DNA from: a virus
Length of the DNA: 23,220 bases
Virus record (IMG/VR): IMGVR_UViG_3300047564_003371
Coordinates: 1 to 23,220 of that record
Reading direction: 5' to 3' (one strand)
A program made the translations under genes and the position numbers. Below the pieces are notes generated by a model. The model saw nothing but the letters and a program-made list of their open reading frames with translations, searched no databases and was not told the DNA's origin. This document shows, in pieces, positions 7,088 through 14,255 of the stretch (position 1 is the first letter of the stretch; each line of letters starts with the position of its first letter).

Positions 7088-8236
7088 ATGGCAATTAAAA
7101 TTAATCATGCAACAGAAACCTTAACTCCCGAAGGTGGAACAATAGATATTGATGCCAGTGGAGCACTTAAACTGCCACGTGGCACTACTGGCCAGCGCCC
7201 TGCAGGCGAAGAAGGTCAATTACGTTATGCAACGGAATTATTAAATCCTGAGTTCTTTGATGGTACTAGCTGGCAAGTTATAGCTAATAAAACCTATGTA
7301 GATACTCAAATCACATCCTCAGGTACAAATTTAGATAATAGAATTTCTAATCTAACACTGAATGATTTAACGGATGTTACTGTCAGCAATCCAGTCACTG
7401 GCGAAGTTTTAGTTTATGACACTACATTCGGACAATTTAGAAGTCAAACAAATACAATTACTCCGATCACTAGATACTTCATAGGTGATAGCACAACATT
7501 AGAGTATGACATTCAGACCAGTGTAAGCAGTCCAAACTTACTAGTAGTATCCATTAACGGTATTACACAAGAACCTTATTACAGTTATAGCATTATCAAC
7601 GGCACTACATTAGCATTTGACGAGGCTCCTGAGTCCGGGGATAGAATACAAGTTAGAATTTTACGTAGCAACACAACCAGCGATAGACCGCGTCCTAAAA
7701 TTGTTGATGTCAGCTATAGCACTATTGGCATTTACACCACTGTTTCTATTGTAGCGCATGACATTACCTACGGAACTGGTGTAAAGATTGGCAATAAGAA
7801 TATAACACGAATTGACTATCCTGCAGAAAATATCCTGCAGGTTATGGTAGAAACTAGTCAAGTTGATGGTCCAATATGGAACACACCACAAGACTTGACT
7901 CTAATAGACACAAGTGGCAACGAGTATGTTTATAAAAATTTAATAAACTATGGCTTGAACAAACCCCAGTTCTTAGATAGCACTAACTATATTGGACGTT
8001 TTAGGGGAGGAGATAGCATTAGTTTCGACATTTCGATAAATAATGCTACAAGCGTAACACTTGCACCTGCTTATGCAGGGGAATCCGGGTTAAGTTGGTT
8101 ATCTATATCACTTAACCAAAATCGTATCGTAGGAACTGCTCCTAATAACAGTAGCCCTAGTCGATACGAATTTACAGTAACGGCATCCAATGGTTCAGTT
8201 GAAATAACTAAAAACTATTGGCTGCTAGTCATATAA
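7088..8236 (+). CDS. Multidomain structural protein with Ig-like C-terminus, probable fibre or adhesin
   Basis: The 382-residue product is modular. Residues about 1-75 carry the LPRGTTGQRPAGEEGQLRY segment, a motif common near the N-terminus of marine phage fibre proteins that leads into FDGTSWQ and TYVDTQI. Residues about 131-193 hold a small domain with INGITQEPYYSYSI and FDEAPESGDRIQVRI, also found at the C-terminus of the 1670-residue fibre downstream. Residues about 300-382 resemble a bacterial Ig-like (He-PIG type) domain with the IVGTAPNNSSPSRYEFTVTA pattern. It therefore looks like a cell-surface-binding virion protein. There is no recognisable Shine-Dalgarno, and the gene starts one base after its neighbour's stop, so translation is probably coupled. 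Confidence 0.82.
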   Translation: MAIKINHATETLTPEGGTIDIDASGALKLPRGTTGQRPAGEEGQLRYATELLNPEFFDGTSWQVIANKTYVDTQITSSGTNLDNRISNLTLNDLTDVTVSNPVTGEVLVYDTTFGQFRSQTNTITPITRYFIGDSTTLEYDIQTSVSSPNLLVVSINGITQEPYYSYSIINGTTLAFDEAPESGDRIQVRILRSNTTSDRPRPKIVDVSYSTIGIYTTVSIVAHDITYGTGVKIGNKNITRIDYPAENILQVMVETSQVDGPIWNTPQDLTLIDTSGNEYVYKNLINYGLNKPQFLDSTNYIGRFRGGDSISFDISINNATSVTLAPAYAGESGLSWLSISLNQNRIVGTAPNNSSPSRYEFTVTASNGSVEITKNYWLLVI

Positions 8237-8290
8237 AAACTATTCTCATGTTGGTGGCACCAAACTTAAAAATGCCAGGGAGAGGATAAG

Positions 8291-8503
8291 ATGCCGTTGA
8301 TTAAACTTAAAGCAAGTTCAATTGTTGACAGCGTAAATTTACGGGGTCAACCGACAACATCGGATCCACTCAGCGGTATTGCAACTACTCAAATGGTTAA
8401 CCAAGAAATTTCCAATTTAATAAGCGGAGCACCTGAATTGCTAAACACTTTAGGTGAATTGGCTAATGCGTTAGATAGTGGAAGTGATACACAAATTGAA
8501 TAA
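8291..8503 (+). CDS. Tail-fibre N-terminal stub (70 residues), paralogue of the next gene's start
   Basis: The product begins MPLIKLKASSIVDSVNLRGQ and contains GAPELLNTLGELANAL. The next gene begins MPLIKARSSSIMESVDLRGQ and contains SSPQLLDTLNELAAAI at the matching position, so this is a paralogue of only the first 70 or so residues of the giant fibre. It ends cleanly at TAA just where the homologue reaches its GDDPNFATT segment. It has its own good Shine-Dalgarno (GGGAGAGGA), so it is probably translated. The two DNA copies have diverged well beyond recent duplication. It could be a remnant of a lost fibre gene, a small adaptor using the shared attachment domain, or a landing site for fibre exchange by recombination. 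Confidence 0.7.
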   Translation: MPLIKLKASSIVDSVNLRGQPTTSDPLSGIATTQMVNQEISNLISGAPELLNTLGELANALDSGSDTQIE

Positions 8504-8521
8504 GATTTCATTAGAAGTCTT
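8502..8521 (+). other. Hairpin at the stop codon of the fibre stub
   Basis: AAGATTTC (8502-8509) pairs with GAAGTCTT (8514-8521) with one G-U pair and loop ATTA, overlapping the TAA at 8501-8503. There is no T-tract, so it is not a standard terminator; it may shield the RNA end or influence coupling to the next gene. Confidence 0.3.
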
Positions 8522-8538
8522 GTAATGAGGATATAAAA

Positions 8539-11500
8539 ATGCCATTAATTAAAGCAAGATCAAGCTCGATTATGGAAAGCGTTGACCTACGTGGTCAACC
8601 TACAGCGGAAACACCAGTGCAGGCAACTAATACAAATCAGTTGGCTAGCACAGCATTCGTTAAGACAGCTATTGCAGAACTTATTGATAGTTCTCCCCAA
8701 CTGTTAGACACATTGAATGAATTGGCTGCTGCAATCGGCGACGATCCTAATTTTGCAACTACAGTTGCCAACAGTATTGCTACAAAAGTACCATTAGATG
8801 GTAGCGTAGCAATGACTGGTGAGTTGACCTTAGCCGGAGTTCCAACCTTCGATCTAAGTGCAGCTACCAAAAAATATGTCGATGATGCCATCGACGCACA
8901 GATGATCTACAGCACAGATGATGTTGCTGAAGGTACAACTAATTTATACTATACAAACGGTCGTGTTCGTAGTGCTGTAAGTCTAGACAGCGACAACGGC
9001 GTAGTATTAAGTTATGACCAATCGACTGGTCAATTTACATATCGTCACCCAACCAGTGACGGTGTATTAGAAGGTGCAACAAACTTATACTTTACAACAG
9101 CTCGTGCTCGTAACAGTATTAGTATGAACAGTGATGACGGCACTATTATTTCTTATAGTGCAATTACTGGTCAAATTACATTTACAACACCTGATACAGA
9201 TAAAATTGTTGAAGGTTCAACAAATTTATACTTCACAACAGCTCGCGCTCGTGCAAGTATCAGTAATGGTGCTAACATTGCATACGACAGTAGCACTGGT
9301 GTTATCAGCACACAGGCTGCTGTTTGGAGTGTAAACGGACAAGAACACGATGTTGTTTTAGACACAGATGATATCGCTGAAGGTTCGACAAACTTATACT
9401 TCACTAATGCTCGCGGAGCTGGTGCAGTAAGTTTAACAACAAATGACAGTAACGTTTTAAGTTACAATACTGGCACAGGTGTATTTACATTTGTTAAGCC
9501 AACAACTGATGCTATTTCAGAAGGTAGTGTAAACTTATACTACACTGATGCTCGCGTTCGCGCAGCCGTTAGTGCAGGCGGTGATCTAAGCTATGATGCT
9601 GGTACAGGTATTTTCAGTTACACAACACCAACAACAGATGGTATTACTGAAGGTTCTACTAACCTATACTTTACCAATGCTCGTGCTCGTAACGCAGTAA
9701 GCCTAACCAGCGATAATGCCAACGTTCTAAGCTATGATAATTCAACTGGTGTATTTACATTCAGTCTGGGTAATCAAACAACAGATGACGTTGCTGAAGG
9801 TACAAACAACCTATACTTTACTGACGCTCGCGCTCGCGCAAGTATCAGCACAACTGGTTGGCAAATCAGCTATAACAGCGGAACTGGTGTAATTACAGTG
9901 GCAACACCTAGCACAGATGATGTTGCTGAAGGTACAACTAATTTATACTACACAACAGCTCGCACTCGTGCTGACGTCAGCGCAGTTGACGCAGGTGGTG
10001 ATGGATCATTTGCATATGATAGTGCAACTGGTGCATTTACTTACACTGGCCCAAGTGCAAGTGAAGCAAGAGCTCATTTCTCTGCTACTGACGCAGGTGG
10101 TGATGGATCATTTGCATACAACAGCACAACTGGTGTATTCACATACACTGGCCCAAGTGCTAGTGAAGTTCGTGCTCATTTAAATTCTGCACAAACTAGT
10201 GGTGATGGTACATTCAGCTATGATAACACAACCGGTGTATTCACCTATGTTGGTCCAGATGATGCCGACTATCGTCAAGCTGTTAGTGCAAATGCTGCCA
10301 GCGGCGATGGTAATTTACAATACGACAGTAACACTGGTGTGTTCACATATGATGGTCCTACAAATACTGATTATCGTGGTGCCATTAGTGCAACTAAAGT
10401 TAGTGGTGATGGTGACATCGCTTATAACAGCACAACCGGTGTAATTAGCTATACTGGTCCAAGCAGTGCAGAAGTTCGCGCTCATCTAAGCGCAGTTGAT
10501 GCAGGCGGTGATGGCTCATTCAGCTACGACAGTGCTACAGGTGCATTTACCTATACAGGTCCAAGCGCATCCGAAGTTCGTGCTCACCTAAGTGCAACTA
10601 CAGCTTCTGGAGTTACATACAACAGCACAACTGGTGTAATTGCTCTAGCAAGTATTCCTAACAGCAGTTTAACAAACAGTGATATCACCGTTAACGGTTA
10701 TACAACAGCGTTAGGCGGAAGCGTAACATTAGATACAGATGATGTATCTGAAGGTACAACGAACCTATATTACACACAGGCTCGCTTTGACAGTGCGTTA
10801 GCTGCTAAAGACACTGATGATGTTGCAGAAGGTTCTAACCTATACTACACACAGGCTCGCTTTGACAGCGCATTTGCTGCCAAGTCTACAACAGACCTAG
10901 CTGAAGGTTCAAACTTATACTACACAACAGCTCGCACTCGTGCAGATGTTGGTGCTGGTACAGGCGTAAGCTATAACAGCGGAACTGGTGTATTCAGTAT
11001 TGGCCAAAGTGTTGGTACAACTGACAACGTTACATTCAATGATCTAACAGTCAGCGGTGATCTAACAGTTAACGGTACATTGACAACAATCAATTCTACT
11101 GATTTAACAGTTACAGATAAGAACATCACTATTGCTCAAGGTGCTGCCAATGCAGCCGCTGCCAATGGTGCTGGTATTACTGTTGATGGTGCTAATGCTA
11201 CAATCACTTATGCTAGCGGTACAGATAGCTGGGAATTTAACAAAGACGTTAATGTCAACGGTGATTTCTCTACAACTGGTAGCCTAACAGCAGCCGGTTT
11301 CAATGGTCCTTTAACAGGCAACGTAACTGGTAACGTAACTGGTGATTTAACTGGTAATGTAACAGGTAACGTAGCTGGTGATGTTACAAGCACAGGCACA
11401 AGCACATTCGCAACGGTCGATATCAACGGTGGTAACATCGATGGTACAGTAATTGGTGGCGTAGCTCCTGCCGCTGTAACTGGTACAACAATTACAGCTA

Positions 11501-13551
11501 ATACTGGTTTCAGTGGTAACCTAACTGGTAACGTAACTGGTAACCTAACAGGTGATGTAACTGGTAACGTAACTGGTAACCTAACTGGTAACGTAACAGG
11601 TCAAGTCAGCGATATCAGCAACCATGACACTGATGCTCTAGCAGAAGGCACTACAAACTTATACTTTACTGATACTCGCGCTCGTAATGCTGTAAGTCAC
11701 GTAGATGCAGGCGGCGATGGTAGCTTTAGCTACGATAGTGCAACTGGTGTATTCACATACACTGGTCCAAGCGCCAGCGAAGCTCGTGCTCACTTCACTG
11801 CAACAAACAGTGGTACAGGTCACGGCGCACTATCTTACGATAGTTCAACAGGTGCGTTTACATTCGCTAAAGTAACTGCTTCTAATATCCGTGGCGAATT
11901 AAGTGCTATTAAAGTTAGTGGTGACGGTAACTTTAGCTATAATTCAACAACCGGTGCATTTAGCTATACCGGTCCAGATGATGCTGATTATCGCACAGCA
12001 GTAAGCGCAGTTGATCTAGGTGGTGATGGCTCATTCAGCTACGATAACACAACCGGTGTATTCACATATACAGGTCCAAGTGGTGCCGAAGCAAGAGCTC
12101 ATTTCTCTGCTATTGACGCTGGCGGAGATGGCAGTTTCAGCTATGACAGTGCAACCGGTGAATTCACATATACTGGTCCAAGTGCTAGTGAAGCAAGAGC
12201 CCACTTTAGCGCAACCACAGCTTCTGGAGTTACATACGACAGCGCAACTGGAGTATTCAGCCTAGCTAATATTCCAAATAGCAGTTTAACCAATGATAGT
12301 ATTACAATCAACGGTGCTACTATTGCTTTAGGTGGCAGTGATACATTAGACACTGATGATATTGGTGAAGGTTCTACAAATGAATACTTTACACAAGCTC
12401 GCGCCCGTAACGCAGTTAGCTTGACAACAAGTGATGCAACAGTTCTGAGTTATGATAGTTCAACCGGTGTATTTAACTTTGACTTAGGCGGTATTAATAC
12501 CGACGAAGTAACAGAAGGTACAACCAACTTATACTTCACACAGGCTCGTGCTCGTCAAAGTATCAGTGCAACTGGCTGGCAAATCAGCTATAACGATGCA
12601 ACTGGTATCATTTCTGTAGCAACACCTACAACTGATGACGTAGCAGAAGGTGCGACAAATCAGTATCACACAACTGCTAGAGTTAGAAATGCTATTAGCC
12701 TAACATCTGACAACCAGGATGCTCTGAGCTATAATAGCACAACTGGTGCATTTGCATTTAGCTTGTCTAGCGTAGACACTGATGAAATCGCAGAAGGTGC
12801 GACAAATCTATATTTCACTACTGCTCGTGCTCGTAACAGCGTCAGCAACGGTAGCAATATTGATTATGATCCATCTACCGGTATAATCAGCACACAAGCC
12901 GCTGTTTGGAGTGTTAACACACAAACAGGCGACGTTGTATTAGACACTGACAATATTGCAGAAGGTAGTAACAACCTATACTTCACAGATGCTCGTGCTC
13001 GTAGTGCTATCACTCTAACTACAGATGACAACAACATTCTAGCATACAACACCGGTACAGGTGCATTTACATTTGTTACACCTACAACTGATTCAATCAG
13101 CGAAGGTGCAGTAAATCTATACTACACTGATAATCGTGCAGATGCAAGAATTGCTGCGGCAAGTATCCGTGATTTAAGCGATGTTAATAGCTCAGAAGCT
13201 CTACAAGACGGTTACACGCTTGTTTGGAGTAGCGCATTAGGCGAATTCGTTCCACAGAACATTGCCGTTACAGCTACAACACTGAACTTTACCGGTGACG
13301 GTACAACAACTAGCTTCAGCACTGGTGTAAATGTTACTTCAATTGATAACACACAAGTGTATATCAACGGTTTAATCCAAGCACCTACATACTCTTACAC
13401 AATTAGCACAGCTAGTAATGTAACAAGTATTGTGTTTGATACAGCCCCAGAATCCAACGATTATATCTTCGTTCGCGTAAGCTCTACTAGCACATTGACT
13501 GCTGGTGGTATTCTAAACGAATCAAGTAACATCGACGGTGGTACATATTAA
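8539..13551 (+). CDS. Giant repetitive tail fibre protein (1670 residues)
   Basis: The N-terminus (MPLIKARSSSIMESVDLRGQ, then SSPQLLDTLNELAAAIGDDP) is a T4-like fibre start and probably attaches to the tail or a partner fibre. The body is built of repeats. About 18 copies read D-D-x-x-E-G-(S/T)-(T)-N-L-Y-(F/Y)-T-x-A-R-x-R. Eleven copies of about 32 residues read GGDGSFxYDSxTGxFTYTGPSASEARAH, in two blocks of six and five. A central linker holds NVTFNDLTVSGDLTVNGTL and TGNVTGNLTG runs. Residues about 1583-1648 form an INGLIQAPTYSYTI domain shared with the gene at 7088-8236. Such fibres trimerise and carry receptor contact, usually at the tip. The Shine-Dalgarno is GAGGA, and a terminator follows 19 bases after the stop. 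No frameshift is visible across 5 kb. The repeats make copy-number change likely. Confidence 0.92.
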   Translation: MPLIKARSSSIMESVDLRGQPTAETPVQATNTNQLASTAFVKTAIAELIDSSPQLLDTLNELAAAIGDDPNFATTVANSIATKVPLDGSVAMTGELTLAGVPTFDLSAATKKYVDDAIDAQMIYSTDDVAEGTTNLYYTNGRVRSAVSLDSDNGVVLSYDQSTGQFTYRHPTSDGVLEGATNLYFTTARARNSISMNSDDGTIISYSAITGQITFTTPDTDKIVEGSTNLYFTTARARASISNGANIAYDSSTGVISTQAAVWSVNGQEHDVVLDTDDIAEGSTNLYFTNARGAGAVSLTTNDSNVLSYNTGTGVFTFVKPTTDAISEGSVNLYYTDARVRAAVSAGGDLSYDAGTGIFSYTTPTTDGITEGSTNLYFTNARARNAVSLTSDNANVLSYDNSTGVFTFSLGNQTTDDVAEGTNNLYFTDARARASISTTGWQISYNSGTGVITVATPSTDDVAEGTTNLYYTTARTRADVSAVDAGGDGSFAYDSATGAFTYTGPSASEARAHFSATDAGGDGSFAYNSTTGVFTYTGPSASEVRAHLNSAQTSGDGTFSYDNTTGVFTYVGPDDADYRQAVSANAASGDGNLQYDSNTGVFTYDGPTNTDYRGAISATKVSGDGDIAYNSTTGVISYTGPSSAEVRAHLSAVDAGGDGSFSYDSATGAFTYTGPSASEVRAHLSATTASGVTYNSTTGVIALASIPNSSLTNSDITVNGYTTALGGSVTLDTDDVSEGTTNLYYTQARFDSALAAKDTDDVAEGSNLYYTQARFDSAFAAKSTTDLAEGSNLYYTTARTRADVGAGTGVSYNSGTGVFSIGQSVGTTDNVTFNDLTVSGDLTVNGTLTTINSTDLTVTDKNITIAQGAANAAAANGAGITVDGANATITYASGTDSWEFNKDVNVNGDFSTTGSLTAAGFNGPLTGNVTGNVTGDLTGNVTGNVAGDVTSTGTSTFATVDINGGNIDGTVIGGVAPAAVTGTTITANTGFSGNLTGNVTGNLTGDVTGNVTGNLTGNVTGQVSDISNHDTDALAEGTTNLYFTDTRARNAVSHVDAGGDGSFSYDSATGVFTYTGPSASEARAHFTATNSGTGHGALSYDSSTGAFTFAKVTASNIRGELSAIKVSGDGNFSYNSTTGAFSYTGPDDADYRTAVSAVDLGGDGSFSYDNTTGVFTYTGPSGAEARAHFSAIDAGGDGSFSYDSATGEFTYTGPSASEARAHFSATTASGVTYDSATGVFSLANIPNSSLTNDSITINGATIALGGSDTLDTDDIGEGSTNEYFTQARARNAVSLTTSDATVLSYDSSTGVFNFDLGGINTDEVTEGTTNLYFTQARARQSISATGWQISYNDATGIISVATPTTDDVAEGATNQYHTTARVRNAISLTSDNQDALSYNSTTGAFAFSLSSVDTDEIAEGATNLYFTTARARNSVSNGSNIDYDPSTGIISTQAAVWSVNTQTGDVVLDTDNIAEGSNNLYFTDARARSAITLTTDDNNILAYNTGTGAFTFVTPTTDSISEGAVNLYYTDNRADARIAAASIRDLSDVNSSEALQDGYTLVWSSALGEFVPQNIAVTATTLNFTGDGTTTSFSTGVNVTSIDNTQVYINGLIQAPTYSYTISTASNVTSIVFDTAPESNDYIFVRVSSTSTLTAGGILNESSNIDGGTY
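9982..10602 (+). repeat. Block 1 of the GGDGSF-type fibre repeat, six units of about 96-100 bases
   Basis: Six consecutive units encode GDG(S/T/N)FxY(D/N)SxTGxFTYTGP followed by SASE(A/V)RAH or DADYR segments. Units 1, 2 and 6 are nearly identical as protein and close at the DNA level. The block ends in a TTASGVTYNSTTG and IPNSSL module. Confidence 0.85.
11314..11604 (+). repeat. Short TGN(V/L)TG repeat runs
   Basis: Two runs (about 11314-11382 and 11509-11604) of a 12-base-scale unit of the form ACTGGTAACGTA encode TGNVTGNLTGDVTG strings. The low-complexity DNA is prone to slippage. The runs flank a segment encoding TSTGTSTFATVDINGGNIDG, a pattern common in marine phage fibres. Confidence 0.8.
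11698..12218 (+). repeat. Block 2 of the GGDGSF-type fibre repeat, five units
   Basis: Five units of the same kind as block 1, one of them diverged (GTGHGALSYDSSTGAFTF), again ending in a TTASGVTYDSATG and IPNSSL module. Both blocks share the DDADYR variant unit, so the whole segment was probably duplicated rather than single units only. Confidence 0.8.
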
Positions 13552-13570
13552 TCTTTGATTAATATCTAAG

Positions 13571-13597
13571 AAAAGGGTGCAATTTGCACCCTTTTCC
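13571..13597 (+). terminator. Intrinsic terminator after the giant fibre
   Basis: The stem AAAAGGGTGC (13571-13580) with GCACCCTTTT (13586-13595), loop AATTT, ends in TTTTCC. It is a clear stem-loop with a short T-run and works in the sense of the giant fibre gene. Confidence 0.8.
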
Positions 13598-13610
13598 ATT
13601 TGTAAATAAA

Positions 13611-13618
13611 CATAAATA
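13611..13618 (+). promoter_or_regulatory. T4-type late promoter octamer
   Basis: CATAAATA, one mismatch to TATAAATA, lies 13 bases after the terminator and 19 bases before the ATG at 13638, giving a predicted transcript start near 13624. Confidence 0.5.
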
Positions 13619-13637
13619 TATAAAATGGATTCCAGAT

Positions 13638-14138
13638 ATGCCAATATTTCGCGGTAAAAACTTTGTCAGCGCTGTCTCAGATTATAAAGATAGTGTTCGC
13701 CTAGCCACACGATCAAATATTAATCTTTCTGCTAATATTTTAACAATAGACGGAATAAGTCTTGCCGATAAAGATAGAGTGTTATTACTTGGCCAATCTA
13801 CTCAAAGTCAAAATGGAATTTATAGTTGGAATATTTCTACCAGCAGATTGACCAGGTCCGATGATGCCGATAGCATCTTTGAACTTAGTTCAGGTAATAA
13901 AGTTTATGTAGAAGAAGGCAACGCTCATGCCAAATCGACTTGGACTCTTATAACCAATGGGGTCATCAATCCCGGATCTACTAATTTAGTGTTTGCCAAA
14001 GAAGGCAGAATTAACACAACAGATGTCAGCGGAACATATGGTTCTGCTACCAAAACTTTGCAGGTCACTGTAGATGAAACCGGCGAAATTAACGGTATTA
14101 CAGCCCTTGATATTAATGTCGACGGCGGCGAATTTTAA
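13638..14138 (+). CDS. Fibre-associated structural protein with VRLATRSNI / GIYSWN module
   Basis: I place the start at the ATG at 13638, giving 166 residues beginning MPIFRGKNFVSAV; an earlier in-frame ATG at 13584 lies inside the terminator and upstream of the promoter. Residues about 15-125 follow a pattern well known in phage tail and fibre proteins: VRLATxxNI, LTIDGIxLAxxDRVLL, QSxxxNGIYSWN, LTRSDDAD and then GNKVYVEEGNAHAKSTWTL. This is an all-beta domain thought to be part of fibres or baseplate accessories. The remainder is a short beta-rich tail ending in a DINVDGGEF segment. Its own terminator-promoter boundary upstream means it can be expressed separately from the giant fibre. It may be an adaptor or chaperone-like partner for the next fibre. 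Confidence 0.82.
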   Translation: MPIFRGKNFVSAVSDYKDSVRLATRSNINLSANILTIDGISLADKDRVLLLGQSTQSQNGIYSWNISTSRLTRSDDADSIFELSSGNKVYVEEGNAHAKSTWTLITNGVINPGSTNLVFAKEGRINTTDVSGTYGSATKTLQVTVDETGEINGITALDINVDGGEF

Positions 14139-14167
14139 CCAATATCCTTAGCATAAGCTATTTTTTT

Positions 14168-14175
14168 GATAAATA
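14168..14175 (+). promoter_or_regulatory. T4-type late promoter octamer before the 712-residue fibre
   Basis: GATAAATA, one mismatch to TATAAATA, lies 58 bases before the ATG at 14234, with a predicted start near 14181. The leader includes a further TATAAATT at 14205-14212 and a small ORF at 14199-14255 that overlaps the fibre start. Confidence 0.45.
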
Positions 14176-14198
14176 CTTTTTAGAATAGTAGGGAACGA

Positions 14199-14255
14199 AT
14201 GACCTATAAATTCAACAGGAGTATATACTCAAAATGGCCAATACAATCATTTTAA
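14199..14255 (+). CDS. Possible 18-residue upstream ORF overlapping a fibre start
   Basis: The ATG at 14199 is preceded by AGGG with good spacing and reads MTYKFNRSIYSKWPIQSF before TAA, running 22 bases into the fibre gene in another frame. The fibre's own AGGAG lies within it. It could couple or tune translation of the fibre, or be chance. Confidence 0.2.
   Translation: MTYKFNRSIYSKWPIQSF

Larger units (their letters stand above)
8915..13140 (+). repeat. Degenerate protein-coding repeat EG-(S/T)TNLY-(F/Y)T-x-AR-x-R, about 18 copies
   Basis: Copies occur throughout the giant fibre (for example near 8927, 9070, 9207, 9370, 9520, 9648, 9790, 9920, 10745, 11640, 12365, 12510, 12640, 12790, 12960 and 13100), usually followed by a (Y/F)DSSTGVFTF strand pair. 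Three further copies lie in the 712-residue fibre and one in the 440-residue fibre. This unit probably forms one beta-structured segment of the fibre shaft. Confidence 0.85.

Noticed and set aside
8251-8263. Palindrome TTGGTGGCACCAA before the fibre stub
   Set aside because: It gives at most five base pairs with a three-base loop and has no T-tract or promoter context.
8291-8560. Frameshift splitting one fibre gene into 8291-8503 and 8539-13551
   Set aside because: The second gene has its own Shine-Dalgarno and a complete copy of the same N-terminal domain, so it is a paralogue pair, not one broken gene.
9917-10444. Plus-strand ORFs in a second frame inside the GGDGSF repeats
   Set aside because: They arise because the repeat unit is open in an alternative frame; the product is a low-complexity Leu/Val/Gln string with no start signal.
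9982-12218. Regularly spaced DNA repeats resembling a CRISPR array
   Set aside because: Units are in-frame coding repeats of a fibre protein without palindromic repeats or unique spacers, and no cas genes are present.
13584-13637. Longer N-terminus for the gene at 13638 (start at 13584)
   Set aside because: The extra codons lie in the terminator hairpin and across the late promoter, and the extra peptide does not resemble the fibre-module start; MPIFRGKNF at 13638 does.
14151-14167. Terminator from TAGC-ATAA-GCTA followed by T residues
   Set aside because: The stem is only four base pairs, too short to count despite the seven T residues.
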